From positions 1,612,001-1,676,000 of the forward strand of contig CAJFCJ010000010.1 in the NCBI GenBank assembly GCA_904063045.1: a stretch of 64,000 nucleotides of DNA. Reading direction: 5' to 3'. Of this stretch, positions 22,592 through 35,929 are shown piece after piece. Source of the DNA: Dimorphilus gyrociliatus (lineage: Eukaryota; Annelida; Polychaeta; Dinophilidae). Made by a program: the position numbers and the translations under genes. The notes beneath the pieces were generated by a model, which made no database searches, was not told where the DNA came from, and worked only from the letters and a program-made list of their open reading frames with translations. Numbering within the stretch: the stretch's first letter is position 1; every line of letters begins with the position of its first letter.

Positions 22592-23044
22592 AATTAATAA
22601 ACGGCGTTAAACGCCAGTAGGATCGCTGAAAAATGGCATATTTTGTGAGGGATAAAATTGGTAAAGCACCAAACCGGAAGTAGATGGCGTTAGTGAGAAG
22701 GAGTCACGGGGAACGCGGGAAAATTTTAAATCAAGTTTTATTCTATTTATAATAAGTTATTCGCAATCTACTTAAGTATTATTTAAATGAAAGTTAACTG
22801 TGTTAAACTACTGTTTTAGTTGAAAACTATTCTTATTAAGGCATGAGTAATATAATTAGAGAAAATAGTAAATATATAAATATATGTTGTATGTATGTAT
22901 GTATGTTTATATACTGTATATATGTATCGTATATTGTTCAAGAAACTTTAACAAAAAATAAAGATAAAAACAAAGAAAAACTATGAAAACTATGTATTTA
23001 ACTATCTAAAAATACCGATAGCATTTTTCATCACTAAAAAAATT
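22592..23044. other. Intergenic spacer with GTAT microsatellite
   Basis: Short gap between the srGAP start and the stop of the next minus-strand gene. It contains an ATGT tandem tract at about 22889-22907, followed directly by a TATATACTGTATATA element near 22908-22923. Nothing coding is seen. Confidence 0.5.
22889..22907. repeat. (ATGT)n microsatellite
   Basis: Tandem ATGT units in the spacer between srGAP and the unknown membrane protein. Confidence 0.85.
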
Positions 23045-23317
23045 TTACACAATACTCTGGACAGAACTCATAGAAACGTGATGAGCTTGAACCGGCGTTA
23101 ATCGAGGCGTTGAAACAGGAGTTTGAACTTCCGCTACGCTTTGGATGTTGATGTAGCGAGCCGTTTCATCAGGCGTTAACATCTATTTTTAAAGGAAACA
23201 GGAAATAATTTAATTAACATAAATGAATAGAAAATAAGAATAGATTTTTTTTCTTTTTCTTTTTTAAGTTCTTCCCGAAAAAATGTAAATTTAGAAAGAG
23301 ATAATTATGAAATAAAT

Positions 23318-23356
<39 letters not shown>

Positions 23357-26133
23357 TATATACACAACTACATGTATGTTTAATATATTCATTATTCATT
23401 AGTTATACATGTAGATATGTATAGTCAATAGATAAAACATATTTCTAATTTCAACCTTATAATTTTCATTTAGAAACAAATCAAAATAGATTTAATTGTT
23501 TAGATTATAATAAAAGACAAAGAGACATGATACTGATGAGCCCAGAGTTACCTGATAGTACCGAATATAAATGGTACACCTAGTGAACTCCATAACCGTG
23601 CCACAGGTGAGAGCAAACAACTTTTTTTTTTTCAAGTTTAATAACGATGCCATACCTCTTTTATTAATGACCAAAATGTGGCTATTTTCCACTTTCTCAA
23701 TAGGATGGAACCCTTAAAAATTTTGTACTAATGGGATCTATGACCTCTTGTTTTTATATCTTTAGAATAATTTTACAATTTTTACACAAATATCAGATCT
23801 GATTGTACACGATACGAAAAAAAAATTACCTATTTATATATTACTAAAGCTTTACTAATAGTATACATTACAATAAACGATCTAAAACAATAAAAAAGAG
23901 AGTAATAGTAAACTCTACTAAAACTAGGCTGAATGAGAATTCTTGTTTTCTTTTTTTTTTCTGCTCGTGAGTATAATTTACGTAATAGAATTGATACGTA
24001 CCGGTGGTGTATCATCAACACATTGAACATAGCCAGGAAAACCTCGTTTTGGACTTGGTTCTATTAAAATAAATTAAAAAAAATAAACAAACAGGTAAAT
24101 TAAAAATTGAGGCGTAGTGAAGTTTCTTTTTCCTATTATTCTCCTTATATTTGTTTATATATAAATATATATATATATATATGATATTTTATTTTGGTAT
24201 ATGAAAACAAATCTTTCATTTTATAAATGTCAAACCTTTAATGTCATATAACTGAGACATTTTATTGCGACTAGAGGTTGCACCAAATGGTCCAGTTTGA
24301 TCTGTATTATCGTATGAACTGTTTACGATTCCTGATGAAAGAAAAGATTTGGTATAAATGTTAGGGATAAATAATAGAAACAAGACTTTAAAATCACTTG
24401 TATAAGTTATATTATTCGATTATTAGGCCTAGTTAGCCGTATAAATTTTTATTTATACACTTTTATCTTATATATCTTTACACTGATTTTATTGTTTACC
24501 TTCATTACTGCCATTCATTTTAACTTCCGTTCGGTTTGAACCTCCCTCCCCACTTCCGAATTCTGTTACTTGAATATTAGATTTCATCATACTTTTATCT
24601 CTGTGTCTATAGACAAAAAGAGATGCTGCCGTACAAATACCAGCAAATAATAGTACGGCGCACGTAATAGCAGCTGTCTGGCCGGAAGAGAGGCCACTTT
24701 TAGACTCTCTCTTCTCTTCGAAATTTCTCCATGAAATAGTTCCCAACATTACTTTCTCAATTAGTATTTTTTTGTTCTTTCTTACATGGACAATTAGTAA
24801 TTTTCCTTCTTCCATCGACACTAAAGTTTTTAGGTCGCCATCTGTATTAATTCGATATTGGCCTTGAAGTTTTAAATCTTCCAGTCTATAAACAATTATA
24901 TATTTATTACCTATATATTTATTACATATAAACGAAAAAGCTATAAAAAACCCCCCCATCAAATTATATAAATAGACTTACCCAATTTTTAGGAAAGTAT
25001 TCGCACGATAAACGTATAAATAGGCTCCTTCGTTGAACAAGGCACTGATTTCGTCAATATTACCATTACCATCGTCATCATCATCAGTATCAGGGAAATT
25101 TAGATTACTAACAATATTTAAGTTATTATCCCATATAGAACCATCGGAGAAGATGAGATAATTCATTGTTCGAACAAGCCAAGATTTTTTATGAGATATA
25201 GATTTTTGACTATTTGATAATTCATTATCGGTTATTAATTCCATATTGCAATTACGTTTAATTTGAATTTTGCTCATAATTGATTTCTCCACTATCGATA
25301 TAACGTTGCTTTGATGACTAATTAATTAAATATTTGTTAGGCATAGATTAAAATGTAATTCACAGATATTATTTTAGATTAGCGCCATCTATTAGCTAAT
25401 TGAAATAGAAATATATACGGTATACCGTAATATTGTATACTTTAATAAGGTATTAGTATTTCAATGATCGATCAGGTTGGTTAGATAAATTAAAAGAATA
25501 AAAATGGAATAAAGATGAATAAGAGGTATGTTAATTAAAAATCTCATTATATTAAAATCTATGCCTAAACGATGAAGATAGACGTAAATATTGATAATCT
25601 GGGCTATTTGTGGTTGTTTGTACACATTTCCAACAAGTCGTACTCTGCCTGGTATTGGACGAATTAAAGCACTCAACAGTAGGCTTAAATCGTCCTAAAC
25701 TATCCTTAAAATAGAATTGAATTAAGAATATATCGTTGTTGAATACGTAAACTGGAATATTTGACCAATTAAAATTTAAGGCATTCTCATTTCTTGTAAA
25801 CGTAAACATCTTCGTATTTTGTTGATTCGATCTTTCGTTTATATAAATTGTTTTATATTCATTTTCGTTTGGTAAACAATTTATTGTTATCCATTTACAA
25901 TCTTTATCAATGTTAACTTGAATAATTGAGCAGTTATATTTACCAATTAAATTCTTTTGTTCCCTTAAATTTGTATCATATTTCGCAAAATTCTGTGAAT
26001 TTGTCTCCCAACCGTAAATTTTCGAAGAGCATATCTGGATATTCTCATAATTAAAATCGATGCTCCATTCTTCAGCAGAATTACGCAATATTAAGAAGGT
26101 ATAGGCGTATAAAAAGAAAAATAAAACCGCCAT
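23045..26133 (-). CDS. Unrecognised single-pass (type I) membrane protein
   Basis: I do not recognise this family. The first exon starts at ATG 26133 with a hydrophobic signal-like segment (MAVLFFFLYAYTFLILRNSA) and encodes a Cys- and Asn-rich ectodomain to about 25600. Later exons are ~25300-24982, 24500-24885, 24236-24331, 24002-24060 and 23045-23182, and these join in phase. The ectodomain has an acidic DTDDDDDGNGNIDE stretch that could bind calcium. One transmembrane segment (AITCAVLLFAGICTAASLFVY) is followed by basic RHRDK and a ~130-residue cytoplasmic tail rich in Ser/Pro/Thr (TPRLTPVQ, EPSPKRG). The junction between exons 1 and 2 is unresolved. Candidate donors lie near 25615-25650, and the acceptor may be at 25317 or about 25293. 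A receptor or adhesion role is only inferred from topology. Confidence 0.6.
23321..23352. repeat. (AT)n microsatellite
   Basis: About 16 AT units running directly into an ATACAGTATA element, in an intron of the membrane-protein gene. Confidence 0.9.
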
Positions 26134-28218
26134 TGTTCATATTGGTACTCCTCTGTTCACGTACATGTCTCACCTTGATTTGCAAGGTATCCTGTTCCAA
26201 CCCGTTATTTTATTGATGCTGTTGCGTGTTTAGGTAAGGTGTACGCGGGGGTAATGTATGGTTAATGTTCCTCGTAGCGAATATCGACGAATACATGTAA
26301 AAGCAAATGAGGGAACCGCTTTAATAATTCCAAAAATCATATGTAACTTATTGACTAAGTTCAATTTACCATGGTTACAACCCAGTGAAAAACAATATGA
26401 ATGTATTGATTACTTTTCATTGTATTTATAGAAATTAATTTGGTAATTAAAAGGAAAAAAAAACTAAGAGGATTAAAGTAGATTCCTCCATTAATCAAAC
26501 AAAGAGACAAACAAACCTTAAACTTTTCATAGAGATTTTTTTATGTTTGTCTATTAAATAAAAAAAATATATAGTCAATATTCAAATTTTTTTCTTTTTA
26601 ATTTATTCAACGTCTGAAAAGAATGTTTAGAAATAAGAGATAATGATTGATAAATGAAAAGAAAAGTATTAGTGATTTAACTAATATAACCTCGTTTACC
26701 CTATTCAATGGATAATATATATTTAAAGATTTTTAGAGGAGGGAACAAAATGATTTTTCAATTTACTATTCAATTTAATATAATTATTGAGGAAGAATGA
26801 AGAAGGAAAAACAGCAGGAGAGAATTGATTTCTTCAGTTTTTCATTTATAGTAAAAATAGCAGAAATAATTTGTTTAAAAGCATTTTTTTGAAAAAGAAT
26901 ATGTAGACTTTACATATACTTTATATTTCTAATGTATAAAAATGTTTTTTGTTCAAATCTATAACAAATCTTAACCAATCATTGTAGTACCCTTGTACTC
27001 TGTTGTTGCTGATGACTGCCACAGCTGTCATCTACAGAATCAAATTTAAATGACTGTTGTCAACTAAGGCCTATTTGTTTTCATTAATTAAGTACTATTT
27101 GACTGGAAAAATCTTTTTATTCCACTACTTTCATTCGCTTTGTGTAGAGCGTTAAATGTTCTTACAAAACTTTTAAATAGCTTAAAATTCAATAGTGCCA
27201 TCTCGTAGTAGAACTTTAACACGATTCCTATAAACTGTATTTATATTTATTAATTATATAGATTGTTGTTTTAAATAAACTAAATTCATCAGAAGGAGAC
27301 GATGTCAAAGGCGTCCATCTTTACAAAAGCAACTTGAATTTTATATACTCTATAAAATAAAGTATAGAAGAGATAAAGTATTTAAAAGATTGGCCTGCCC
27401 TAGAATCTTCGCCTCCTTTCCATTAAAAATCTATGGGTCTTACTGGCAATAAATCTATAGAATAGACTATAAATTTTCAATTATAATAATCAAAGAGAAA
27501 TAAAATGATAGAAAGATTGAAAGAAAATAATCTAAATATAACTAAAAGTTTCATTTCAAAGTATTTTAAATCAATCAAATTTCATACTTTATATTAATTT
27601 AAGAGACACACAGAGAGGGAGAGAGATCAACTACGACTCAAGACACGTATCTTTATGCTGTAAATGTTGTTCTATTGTCGTTTTATATAATAATTATATC
27701 CATCGTAGTACTCTAAAGTAGAGGTAATAAAATACATTAATTCATAGAGTTTAATTAAAGATAAAAAGAATATATGAAGGAATATTGATTGTTTGAAACA
27801 GATGGAATATGCTGATCAGTTGATAGTGAAGATATAATACTTGTATCAATATTTTTGTATTTTATTATCGAAAATGTAAAACTTTTCACATCTTTGGAAG
27901 AAAACTAATGTAGATAGATTAAGATTTCTTTCATTTGGGAAGAAGAGTGCATAAAAAACAAGAACATAACACAACTCCTATTCATTGTCCCTCTCCAATT
28001 CCTCAAAGTGACATCTGCTTTATAATAAATAGAAATATCTTTTAAGTATTTAAAAACTGTTGCCAGGACGAAATTAGAAATAGAGAACAAGTATAGCAAT
28101 AATGGATTAACTCGGAAGAAGTTTTGCATAAATGTTAACTAAAATAGGGAAGAGAAAGAGTGAAAATATGAAAGAGATAGCGTTCGTTTCTTCTTTATCT
28201 TCCTTTATTAAGAGTTGA
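26134..28218. other. Gene-free interval, ~2.1 kb
   Basis: Upstream region of the membrane-protein gene plus the 3' flank of the desaturase gene. No exon-like frame with splice sites or family similarity was found on either strand. The 75-codon frame at 27905-28129 has no supporting feature. Confidence 0.5.
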
Positions 28219-30121
28219 TTATAGAGAAAATGCTTTTTCATAAATTTCTCCACTATTCTTTAAAGACCTGTTGATAATGATTATTAAAAAGTATTTTGAA
28301 TATAAATTTCAATCTGACAAACAACATATTTTAATAATTACCTAAATATGTCGGCAATTGCAGTTTCCAACGATTTTACAGTATATGGTAGATTATGCTT
28401 TCTAAATAATGACTTTACAAGTGGTGCAATCCTGTATATAAATTTTATAGTTTAAATGTTGTTATCATTCTCTGGACATTGTTTAATTAATTAGATTTTT
28501 AATTGGCGTATAACAATTGACTATTTCAGAGTGTTATGCAATTCGTAATTGATTAATGTAATATCCTACATACTTTGCATAGTTATGTCGAGGCATTGTA
28601 GGAAACAGATGATGCTCAATTTGATAATTTAAATGACCAGACCACCAATCATTAAAATAACCAGGTTCAACGTTACAAGTTGCATAAGCCTATATAAAGG
28701 GATATATTTACTTGTACGTAGAGGGTTTAAATAGTTTTTAAATTATACCTGGGCGGTAACCCAATCTATTTGTTTATCAGTTGATTTTTCGTAACTTATT
28801 TTCATGGGTAAATGACTCATTTGGGTAGCAAAAACAAACCAATGAGATTCGAAAAATCTAACAAATAGATAGAAATATAAAGCAGATTTAACTCCGTCAA
28901 GTAAAGGTGCAAATATTAGAATCCATCTGACAAAGAAAGTCATACAAATGGCGAATTCCTATTTAAAAGACAAGTTTTATTACAATTAATATATTAATAT
29001 TTAATTTATTAACTTACTTTGAAGTATTTACGCTTTAGAACAAAGTATATATTTTCAAAGTGAAAATATCCTGGCAACAAGAAACAAGGGCCAACTGAAA
29101 GAAGAATAAAAATAAAGAATATATTAATATTAATTAATCGAAAAATATTTAAATTACTAATTAAAATATTAGTTAGTACTTACGTAAATAGAAGTAAATA
29201 TGCTGCCATTTATATGGCATTATACCTTTCTTCATTTTACCCCAATGCTCGGCTATTAAGTCTCCAATAAGTATTATAATTGGAAACGTAACATCGGGAT
29301 CTTTCTTATAAACATTCACTTTTACATGATGTTGATGATGCCTAAAATTCCACCATTTAGATGAAGCTCCCTTAATGTGCATTTGAGCTATATTTTGAGC
29401 AATGTGATTAAATTTTGTTGATTTAAAAACACTTAGATGACCGTAATCGTGCATAGTCCAACCAGCTTGAGCCTGAAATTGTTAAAGATTTATTATTATA
29501 ACAATAATAATAATAATGCAAAATTGATAATATTATTTCCAAATTACTTGTGATATTGTTAAAAGTAATGTTGCCATCATATAACTTGTCCATTCATTAC
29601 CGAAATAGAATAGTACTAATGCTCCTAATATTTCAAATAAGATTACTTGTAAAAAGTGTAAAGTATAGAAAAGGTAATTGGGATTAAATAGTTTATTTTC
29701 AATGACAAATTCTTCTAATTGTTTAAAATCTTTCAGTACATTTTGCTGACAAAGGAAAAATGTTTTAAATATATAATATAAAGATAAATAGGTATACATA
29801 CCTGTTCAATTGTATAGTTTGAACCCTTTACTTTGCCAATTTCGTATTTTTTCATATAATTCTTTATTTCTTTATGATTTATATGACTATTTTTCCAAGC
29901 AAACTTTCGATAAGAGAATTTATTAGTACGTTTTAATAGAATCATTCTTCTTTTTTACCTACCGTTGCATCTTGACCAGCGTAGTGTCCTAGGATTCTCC
30001 TTCCACCGGGATGGGAATATTGCCATTCTGTGACGTCATAGACGTTTTCCTCTATAACTATCCACCTACTCTCCTCAGTCCTATGGTTTTTTATGTCATC
30101 CCATGTATAGAAATCGGACAT
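28219..30121 (-). CDS. FADS: Cytochrome b5-fused front-end fatty acid desaturase (FADS1/2-like)
   Basis: Nine minus-strand exons: 29963-30121, 29802-29903, 29548-29745, 29184-29472, 29018-29094, 28749-28958, 28574-28689, 28342-28431 and 28219-28267. All phases join to 429 residues, close to the ~444 of human FADS. It would insert delta-5/delta-6-type double bonds into long-chain fatty acyl-CoA in the ER using cytochrome b5. Visible are an N-terminal cytochrome b5 domain with the haem motif HPGG, then the three desaturase histidine boxes: HDYGH, RHHQHH (HxxHH) and QIEHH, in which the variant Q replaces the first His as in all front-end desaturases. Flanking similarity ([24 protein letters not shown]) is very high. 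ATG 30121 is the first in-frame Met before the b5 fold. Delta-5 versus delta-6 specificity cannot be told from sequence alone. The gene diverges from the peptidase gene at 30669. Confidence 0.95.
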
Positions 30122-30668
30122 GTTGATTTTCAATTAAGGTAATGTAGAAGGCTAATCGATTCGGTTGGTGTGTTTGTTTATTTGGAAATAGGGAAGAATA
30201 GGGTAAAAAAAATCGATTTGTTAAGGGATGGCTAGCGCCCTCTCTCGAACTGAGAATATAAAAAGAAGAAATAAAGGATTAAGCCTATCTATTATCAATA
30301 AATTACACACTGTATACATAAAATGCGTGTTTTAAAGTTCCTTAATCACACTTAAGTAGTGAATAATTCTATTATGATCTTGGATTAGAACTAGGTCATT
30401 ATATTAGATTTAGCTTACAATAATAACTATGGAACAAATTTTGTATTCAAACAAATCATTTAAAATTGAATAATATCAAATTGAAACAAAGAAACTAAGA
30501 GAGAAAAAAAAACTCGTAAGCATATTATATTAAAATATTACACGCTTGTGAAATAACAGCTTTAAAACGGTTAAAAGTACAAATTTATCAAATGTTATAA
30601 ATTGGGAAAGGAATTGAAAAGGTCATTTTTTTTTTGTTTCGTCATTTTAGAAAAAACAAAAAAAAAAT
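30122..30668. promoter_or_regulatory. Divergent promoter region, desaturase / carboxypeptidase
   Basis: These 547 bp separate two divergently transcribed start codons, so both promoters should lie here. The DNA is AT-rich with poly-A/poly-T runs close to the right-hand start. No specific element can be assigned. Confidence 0.45.
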
Positions 30669-32343
30669 ATGAAATTCGTTCTAATTTCAAGTTTTATTGT
30701 TTGTCGTTAGTTTATTTATTCATTTATTAATTAATTTCAATTTGAGGTGTTTTCTTTTATTATTCTATTCTATTTTAATAGTTGTGATTGCTGAAAACTT
30801 CGAACAATCTTGGCGTTATGTTGATGTTCGTCCTGGTGTGCATATGTTCTATTGGCTATTTAAAACCTCTCATGCCGATGGACCTACACAGAGACCTTTG
30901 GTTATGTGGTTACAGGGTGGACCTGGAGGATCGTCAACTGGATACGGAAATTTTGAGATAATTGGACCGTACAATATCGACAAAGAGTATAGAAATTCTA
31001 CTTGGGCACAGGAAGCTAACATTCTCTTCGTGGATAATCCCGTTGGTGCCGGTTTCAGGTAATAGGGGAAAATAACTTCAACACACATTTATTTATTTAT
31101 TATTCTTTACAGCTACGTCGACGATTTAAATGATTTAACAACAACGACTGAAGAAATATCGCAAGATTTATTTGTTCTTTTTAAATCATTCTTGGATAGT
31201 CATCCAGAATTTAAGACTGTTCCTTTTTACATCTTTGGCCAAAGTTACGGTGGTAAAATGGCGGCAAACTATGCCAGAAAATTGCATACTGTATGTAATT
31301 CTATTCTGATAGTATCTTATTATAATTATGATTATTGCTCTTGAATTGCTCTAAAGGAAATTCAAGCTGGTAATTTGGAATGTAATCTTGGAGGATTTGC
31401 TATGGGAAATGCTTGGACTCATCCACTCGATTCAACTCTTACTTGGGCAAACTTTTTGTTTGAAATGAGTACCGTTGATGAGACTGGTAGAGACGAAATT
31501 CAAAGGGTTGCTGAACAGGTAAAAAATTTGTTACAATCTCTCCAAATCTTTCTCTTATATTTCCTTTCAAATTTGTTTGTTAGAGTGAACAAGCTGCTTT
31601 ACAAGGTAGATGGCGCGAAAGTACGCAATTTTGGAGAGCTACCCAAAGGGCTGTTAATGAACATACAAATTATGTTGATTTCTATAACATTTTAAAATTT
31701 AGAGTATTCAGTCAAAATGAAAAAAAACCAACTGGAGTTAGTTTGGGTAAGGAAAACAATTTTCCCTTGTTTTGCTTGCTTAATAAATTCATTGTTATAT
31801 TGTTAAGACGATACTTTGAGCATCATCAATGCCAAGCAAGATCCCAGATTACCCCTCTTCATGAATACTGAAGTTAGAGAGTATTTAGGAGTTATTCCCG
31901 ATAACGTCCTTTGGGGAGGTCAACAAGGACCAGTATTTGCTGCTCAGGAAGAAGCTTTCATGAAAGATGTCTTAGACGATGGTAAAAGCTAATGCTACTG
32001 TTGAAATTATAACTTTCTACATGTTCTTTTTGCAGTTGACTATTGTTTAAATAAAACGGACATGGACGTAATTGTTTATCAAGGTCAATTAGATTTAATT
32101 TGTGATACAACTGGATCTATGTTGTGGGTTCAAAAGTTGAAATGGGAGAATATGCCTAACTATTTCTCTGCTGATCGCGTAGCACTTACCACTCCTGAAA
32201 ATGGTCAAACAGAAATGTTTGTTAAAGCCCATGAGCAGTTTAAATTCTATTGGGTTCTCAGAGCAGGCCATGCAGTACCAAAAGATCAAGGAGATAGCGC
32301 TCTTAGAATGTTACAAAGAATCATTAGAAAAGACGATAATTAG
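30669..32343 (+). CDS. SCPEP1: Retinoid-inducible serine carboxypeptidase-like (SCPEP1)
   Basis: S10-family alpha/beta-hydrolase peptidase, expected in lysosomes or secreted. Exons 30669-30705, 30782-31058, 31113-31290, 31357-31518, 31584-31746, 31808-31981 and 32036-32343 join to 432 residues (human 452). The 12-codon first exon supplies the signal peptide (MKFVLISSFIVC). Family signatures are WLQGGPGGSS in the oxyanion region, FGQSYGG with the nucleophile Ser, QLDLICDT with the catalytic Asp, and RAGHAVPKDQ with the catalytic His, so the triad is complete. An AATAAA signal follows at 32413. Confidence 0.94.
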
Positions 32344-32951
32344 GAAACAAACGGATAGATTTATCAATGAAAAGTAAATTGTATAAATAACTTGAAATTC
32401 ATTCAAAATACGAATAAAATGCATAAACGTAGATTATTTAATCTCTATATATCTTTGATTTCAAACTCCGTAACAAACAATGAATATCTTCTTTATTTCA
32501 AATTCATTTAAATAAACAAAAAAAGTCATTTGCATAATAAAAAAAAGCTTAATTAGGTTTTGTTACGTTACAGTTATTACTCTCTAATTATTATCTTTTT
32601 AAAAAAGTATTACATAGTAACCTAGTATTTCACATCAAACTTGAAGTAAATACATTGCAAAGTCTTATTAATGTTCCTTTCTATTGCGTTATCGAAAAAG
32701 TTTATTATATTAATGAATGAGAGACTCAGTTGAAAGTAAATTCAATCTAAAATAAACTAGGTTGATAGAAAGAATAAAAGAATAAACGCATGAACAAATA
32801 AGATAAAATTCCGTGAAACAACGGCTGTGCATTAAAATGTATATTTATAAAAAATTAAAAAGAGATAAACTATGACAAAGAAAAACTATATAAAAAGACA
32901 AATTTCTTAATCAACTATTCTTTAAATTATTATCTATAAGATTTCCTAAAA
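32344..32951. other. Spacer, SCPEP1-like to AprA-like gene
   Basis: 608 bp of AT-rich DNA with the 3' UTR of the peptidase gene and the promoter side of the next gene. Nothing else is recognised. Confidence 0.5.
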
Positions 32952-35073
32952 ATGAAGAATAATCTTAGATTATTCTTGGTTCAGGCTTTCTTAGTTTATG
33001 GTATTCAATGTATTGGATGGGTAAATGTTTAAAGTTTTATTAAATTGTTTAATTCTAAAATTATATTAATAATTAGGATGAAAAAAATGCTTTGGATGAA
33101 TATGTTTGGAAAGATGACGGCTATTATAAATATGAAATTTTAGACTCATTCAGATCTGTAACTAATGAATCTACTATTTATGTTTTAAATATGACTTCTC
33201 AAAAATGGCTTGACGGTTTGCTATTTCAATAAGTGTCTCAATACCTCTACCCTACATAAAACGTATTGTTTCTTATACAGATAGTGTTAGTGATAGCTCA
33301 GTTTGGTGGCATTATATGGGAATAGCTATTCCTGATGTTGTAGATCTTACAGACGCTGCTCTCGTGTACAATGATGCTGGAAGAAACGATCCCAATTCTA
33401 GGTTAATATGACGAATTTTCTATTGGTTAATTATTTCTAAGAGATTACAATTCGCTTATTAAAATAGCCCACCGGATAGAGATGATCTCGTTAACTTGGC
33501 TATATCTGTTATTGCAGAAGAAATTGGAATTGTTGTTTCCTACGTCAAACAAATTCCAAATCAACCAATAGTGTTTAAAGTAGATTTTCTTAGTTTTCTA
33601 ACTAGAACAAGTGAAACTTATATCTTTATCGCATATATCTTTTATAGAGTGATCCAGAACAAAAGAGAAAAACTGAAGATAGACTTATTGGCTATACTTG
33701 GAGAATGTTTATCGACAATCCAGAATCACCAGGTCCAGAGGTTTTGGCTAGATTCCCAATGACTAAGGCGGTTATCAAGGCTTTTGAAACAACTAGGACT
33801 GTTGCTGCTGAAATGAGACCAGAGTTAAATATTCAAAGATACGCTATTACTGGAGCATCTAAGGTTTGTATTAATACTAGATAGTTTATAGGGGGGAATA
33901 CTTTATTAGGTATTACTTACAATTAATTCAGAGAGGATGGACTGCATGGATGGTTGCATGCGTTGATAAGAGAGCTATTTTTACTATTCCTATGGTTATG
34001 GATCTACTCAACTTGTTACCCGTAAGTTAGAACAAAATGTCTTCCTATTCCAGAGTAATATATTCATTTATTAATATAAATAAATAGAATATGAAGCATC
34101 ATTATAGAGCGCTCGGTGGATGGACGTTTGCTTTTAAACCATATTATGAACACAATTTAACAGTTGAATTAGACAATCCAAATACAAAGAAGCTAGCTAG
34201 TTTTGTCGATCCATACGGTAAGAGGAACTTAGAAACTGTTCGACTACTTTTACATAAATACTTAAATATTCTCTTAATAGAATATAAAGAGCGCTTGAAC
34301 GAAACTGTAAAATTTATTATCTCTGGAGCCAGTGATGAATTCTTTTTGACTGATGACTCTCATTATTTCTTCCACGATCTACCTGGTCCAAAATATATGA
34401 TGCTTTTAGAGAATGCTGGACACGCAATGTTCCCTCATTATCTCGATATTTTAGAAGCGGTCGGAGCTATTATCAAACCCGTTTTCACGGTATTAAATTA
34501 ATAGTAATTTAATATTTTCGGATAATGATAAAAATTAATTAACAGGGTCAAAAGTTGCCTCAACTAGACTTTGAATATAAAGAAACTGAAATGAATGGTA
34601 CAATCATCATGAGGAGCGATACTCCATTGGATGCTGCCTATGTTTTGATCTCAAAAACTGTTGACAACGTTCGGTAAGATTGAATACTGTATATAGTGCA
34701 TATCCTAACTTTAATACGTTCGTCTTATTTATTTACAGTCGTGATTGGCGTCTTCACAAAGGAGAACCACCAAGTGCAAGTGACATTGAGTGGGATGATT
34801 ACGAGATTCAAGCAAACGTAAGATGGCGCTTTATATTAATCAAAAAAAAATTATAGTTCTAATTTTTTATAATAATACTAATAGCCTGATGGAAGTTATT
34901 CGTATACCGTTGAAAAAGACCCAGAAGGAAAATGGACAGCCTTTTTCCTAAGAGCTGAATTTACCGGAGAAAACGATTGGGATTATATAATTACATCCGA
35001 AGCTCATATTGTTCCCGACGTTTTTCCATTTCCAGAATGTTTCGGTCAAGGTTGTCGGGGTGAATTGCTATAA
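32952..35073 (+). CDS. AprA-like / PhoPQ-activated pathogenicity-related family secreted protein
   Basis: Ten exons (32952-33020, 33077-33215, 33281-33401, 33468-33579, 33648-33863, 33932-34021, 34088-34489, 34546-34673, 34739-34817, 34885-35073) join in phase to 514 residues. The first exon is a signal peptide (LFLVQAFLVYGIQCIG). The body matches the PhoPQ-regulated family (Pfam PF10142). That family includes bacterial PqaA and Dictyostelium AprA, a secreted repressor of cell proliferation. Conserved blocks are VWWHYMGIAIP, YAITGASKRGWTAWM (nucleophile-elbow-like GASKRG), GGWTFAF, FIISGASDEFF and LPGPKYMMLLENAGHA. The fold is alpha/beta-hydrolase-like; the substrate is unknown. A consensus-like AATAAA is at 35107. 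The name comes from family similarity; function in animals is not established. Confidence 0.85.
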
Positions 35074-35929
35074 ATAATTGAAAAACATTGAATATTTTTA
35101 TATTTTAATAAATGAATAAATGAATAAATAGATAAAATAGTCAATGAAAAGAATAGGTATGAAATAAAAGTAGAGGAAGAAATAAACGTTATCAATGTTT
35201 TCACTAAATTATAAATAAGTATACAAGTAAAAGCATAAAGCCATAAAGAAAAAGAGAACAAAGGAGAGAGAGGGACACACAGTCATAGAAAGAGTGAGAG
35301 AATGAGATATGATAAAAAAGTATATAGATATAATGAACTTGACCTATTTTAAAACACGGATTTATTTGATTTAAATATGATTAATTTATCAAAAAAATGA
35401 AGTTTTCAACTAGTAATAAAGTAAAGATCTTTTAATATTTTATATACTTCATAACAGATATTTTTATTGAATATATCTACCTTAATTCTAATTTGTCATT
35501 TATTGCATATTTTTTATATTAATGTCATAAATTGAATATAATAATTTTGTTTCCGTTAAACGGTTATTGAAGAGGAGGAATATATGAAAATAATAATAAT
35601 GAGTTGGCCTATATAAAAAGTTATAAATAGAATACATAGTTTGAACAGTCTACTCTTCTATATAATTACGAAATACAACCTTGAACGCTTTTAACGATCG
35701 CTTTTAATATTACATAATTAATTATAAATATAGATTGAAAGTAGTGATTACTATACACAAATACTTTATTGTTTCTTGAACAGGAACACGAGATGCTTTA
35801 CTTATATTACGTAATAGTTTGTATTAAAAAAAAGAAGAATTTACAGTAGTAATATAAATGCAGATATGAAATTAATTTTACGAGAAAGGAAGAGAAAGAC
35901 AAAGAGAGAGAGAGAGTTATATACATTGT
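35074..35929. other. Convergent 3' flanks
   Basis: These 856 bp lie between two convergent genes. They contain repeated AATAAAT units just after 35104 and GA-rich tracts (35264-35290, 35885-35910). No coding frame is supported. Confidence 0.5.

Noticed and set aside
23492-24030. Two minus-strand frames within the intron region of the membrane-protein gene
   Set aside because: They run through homopolymers; only 24002-24060 has proper splice sites and phase, and this part was kept as an exon.
27905-28129. Minus-strand 75-codon frame in the gene-free interval
   Set aside because: No start context, splice partner or recognisable motif; composition equals background.
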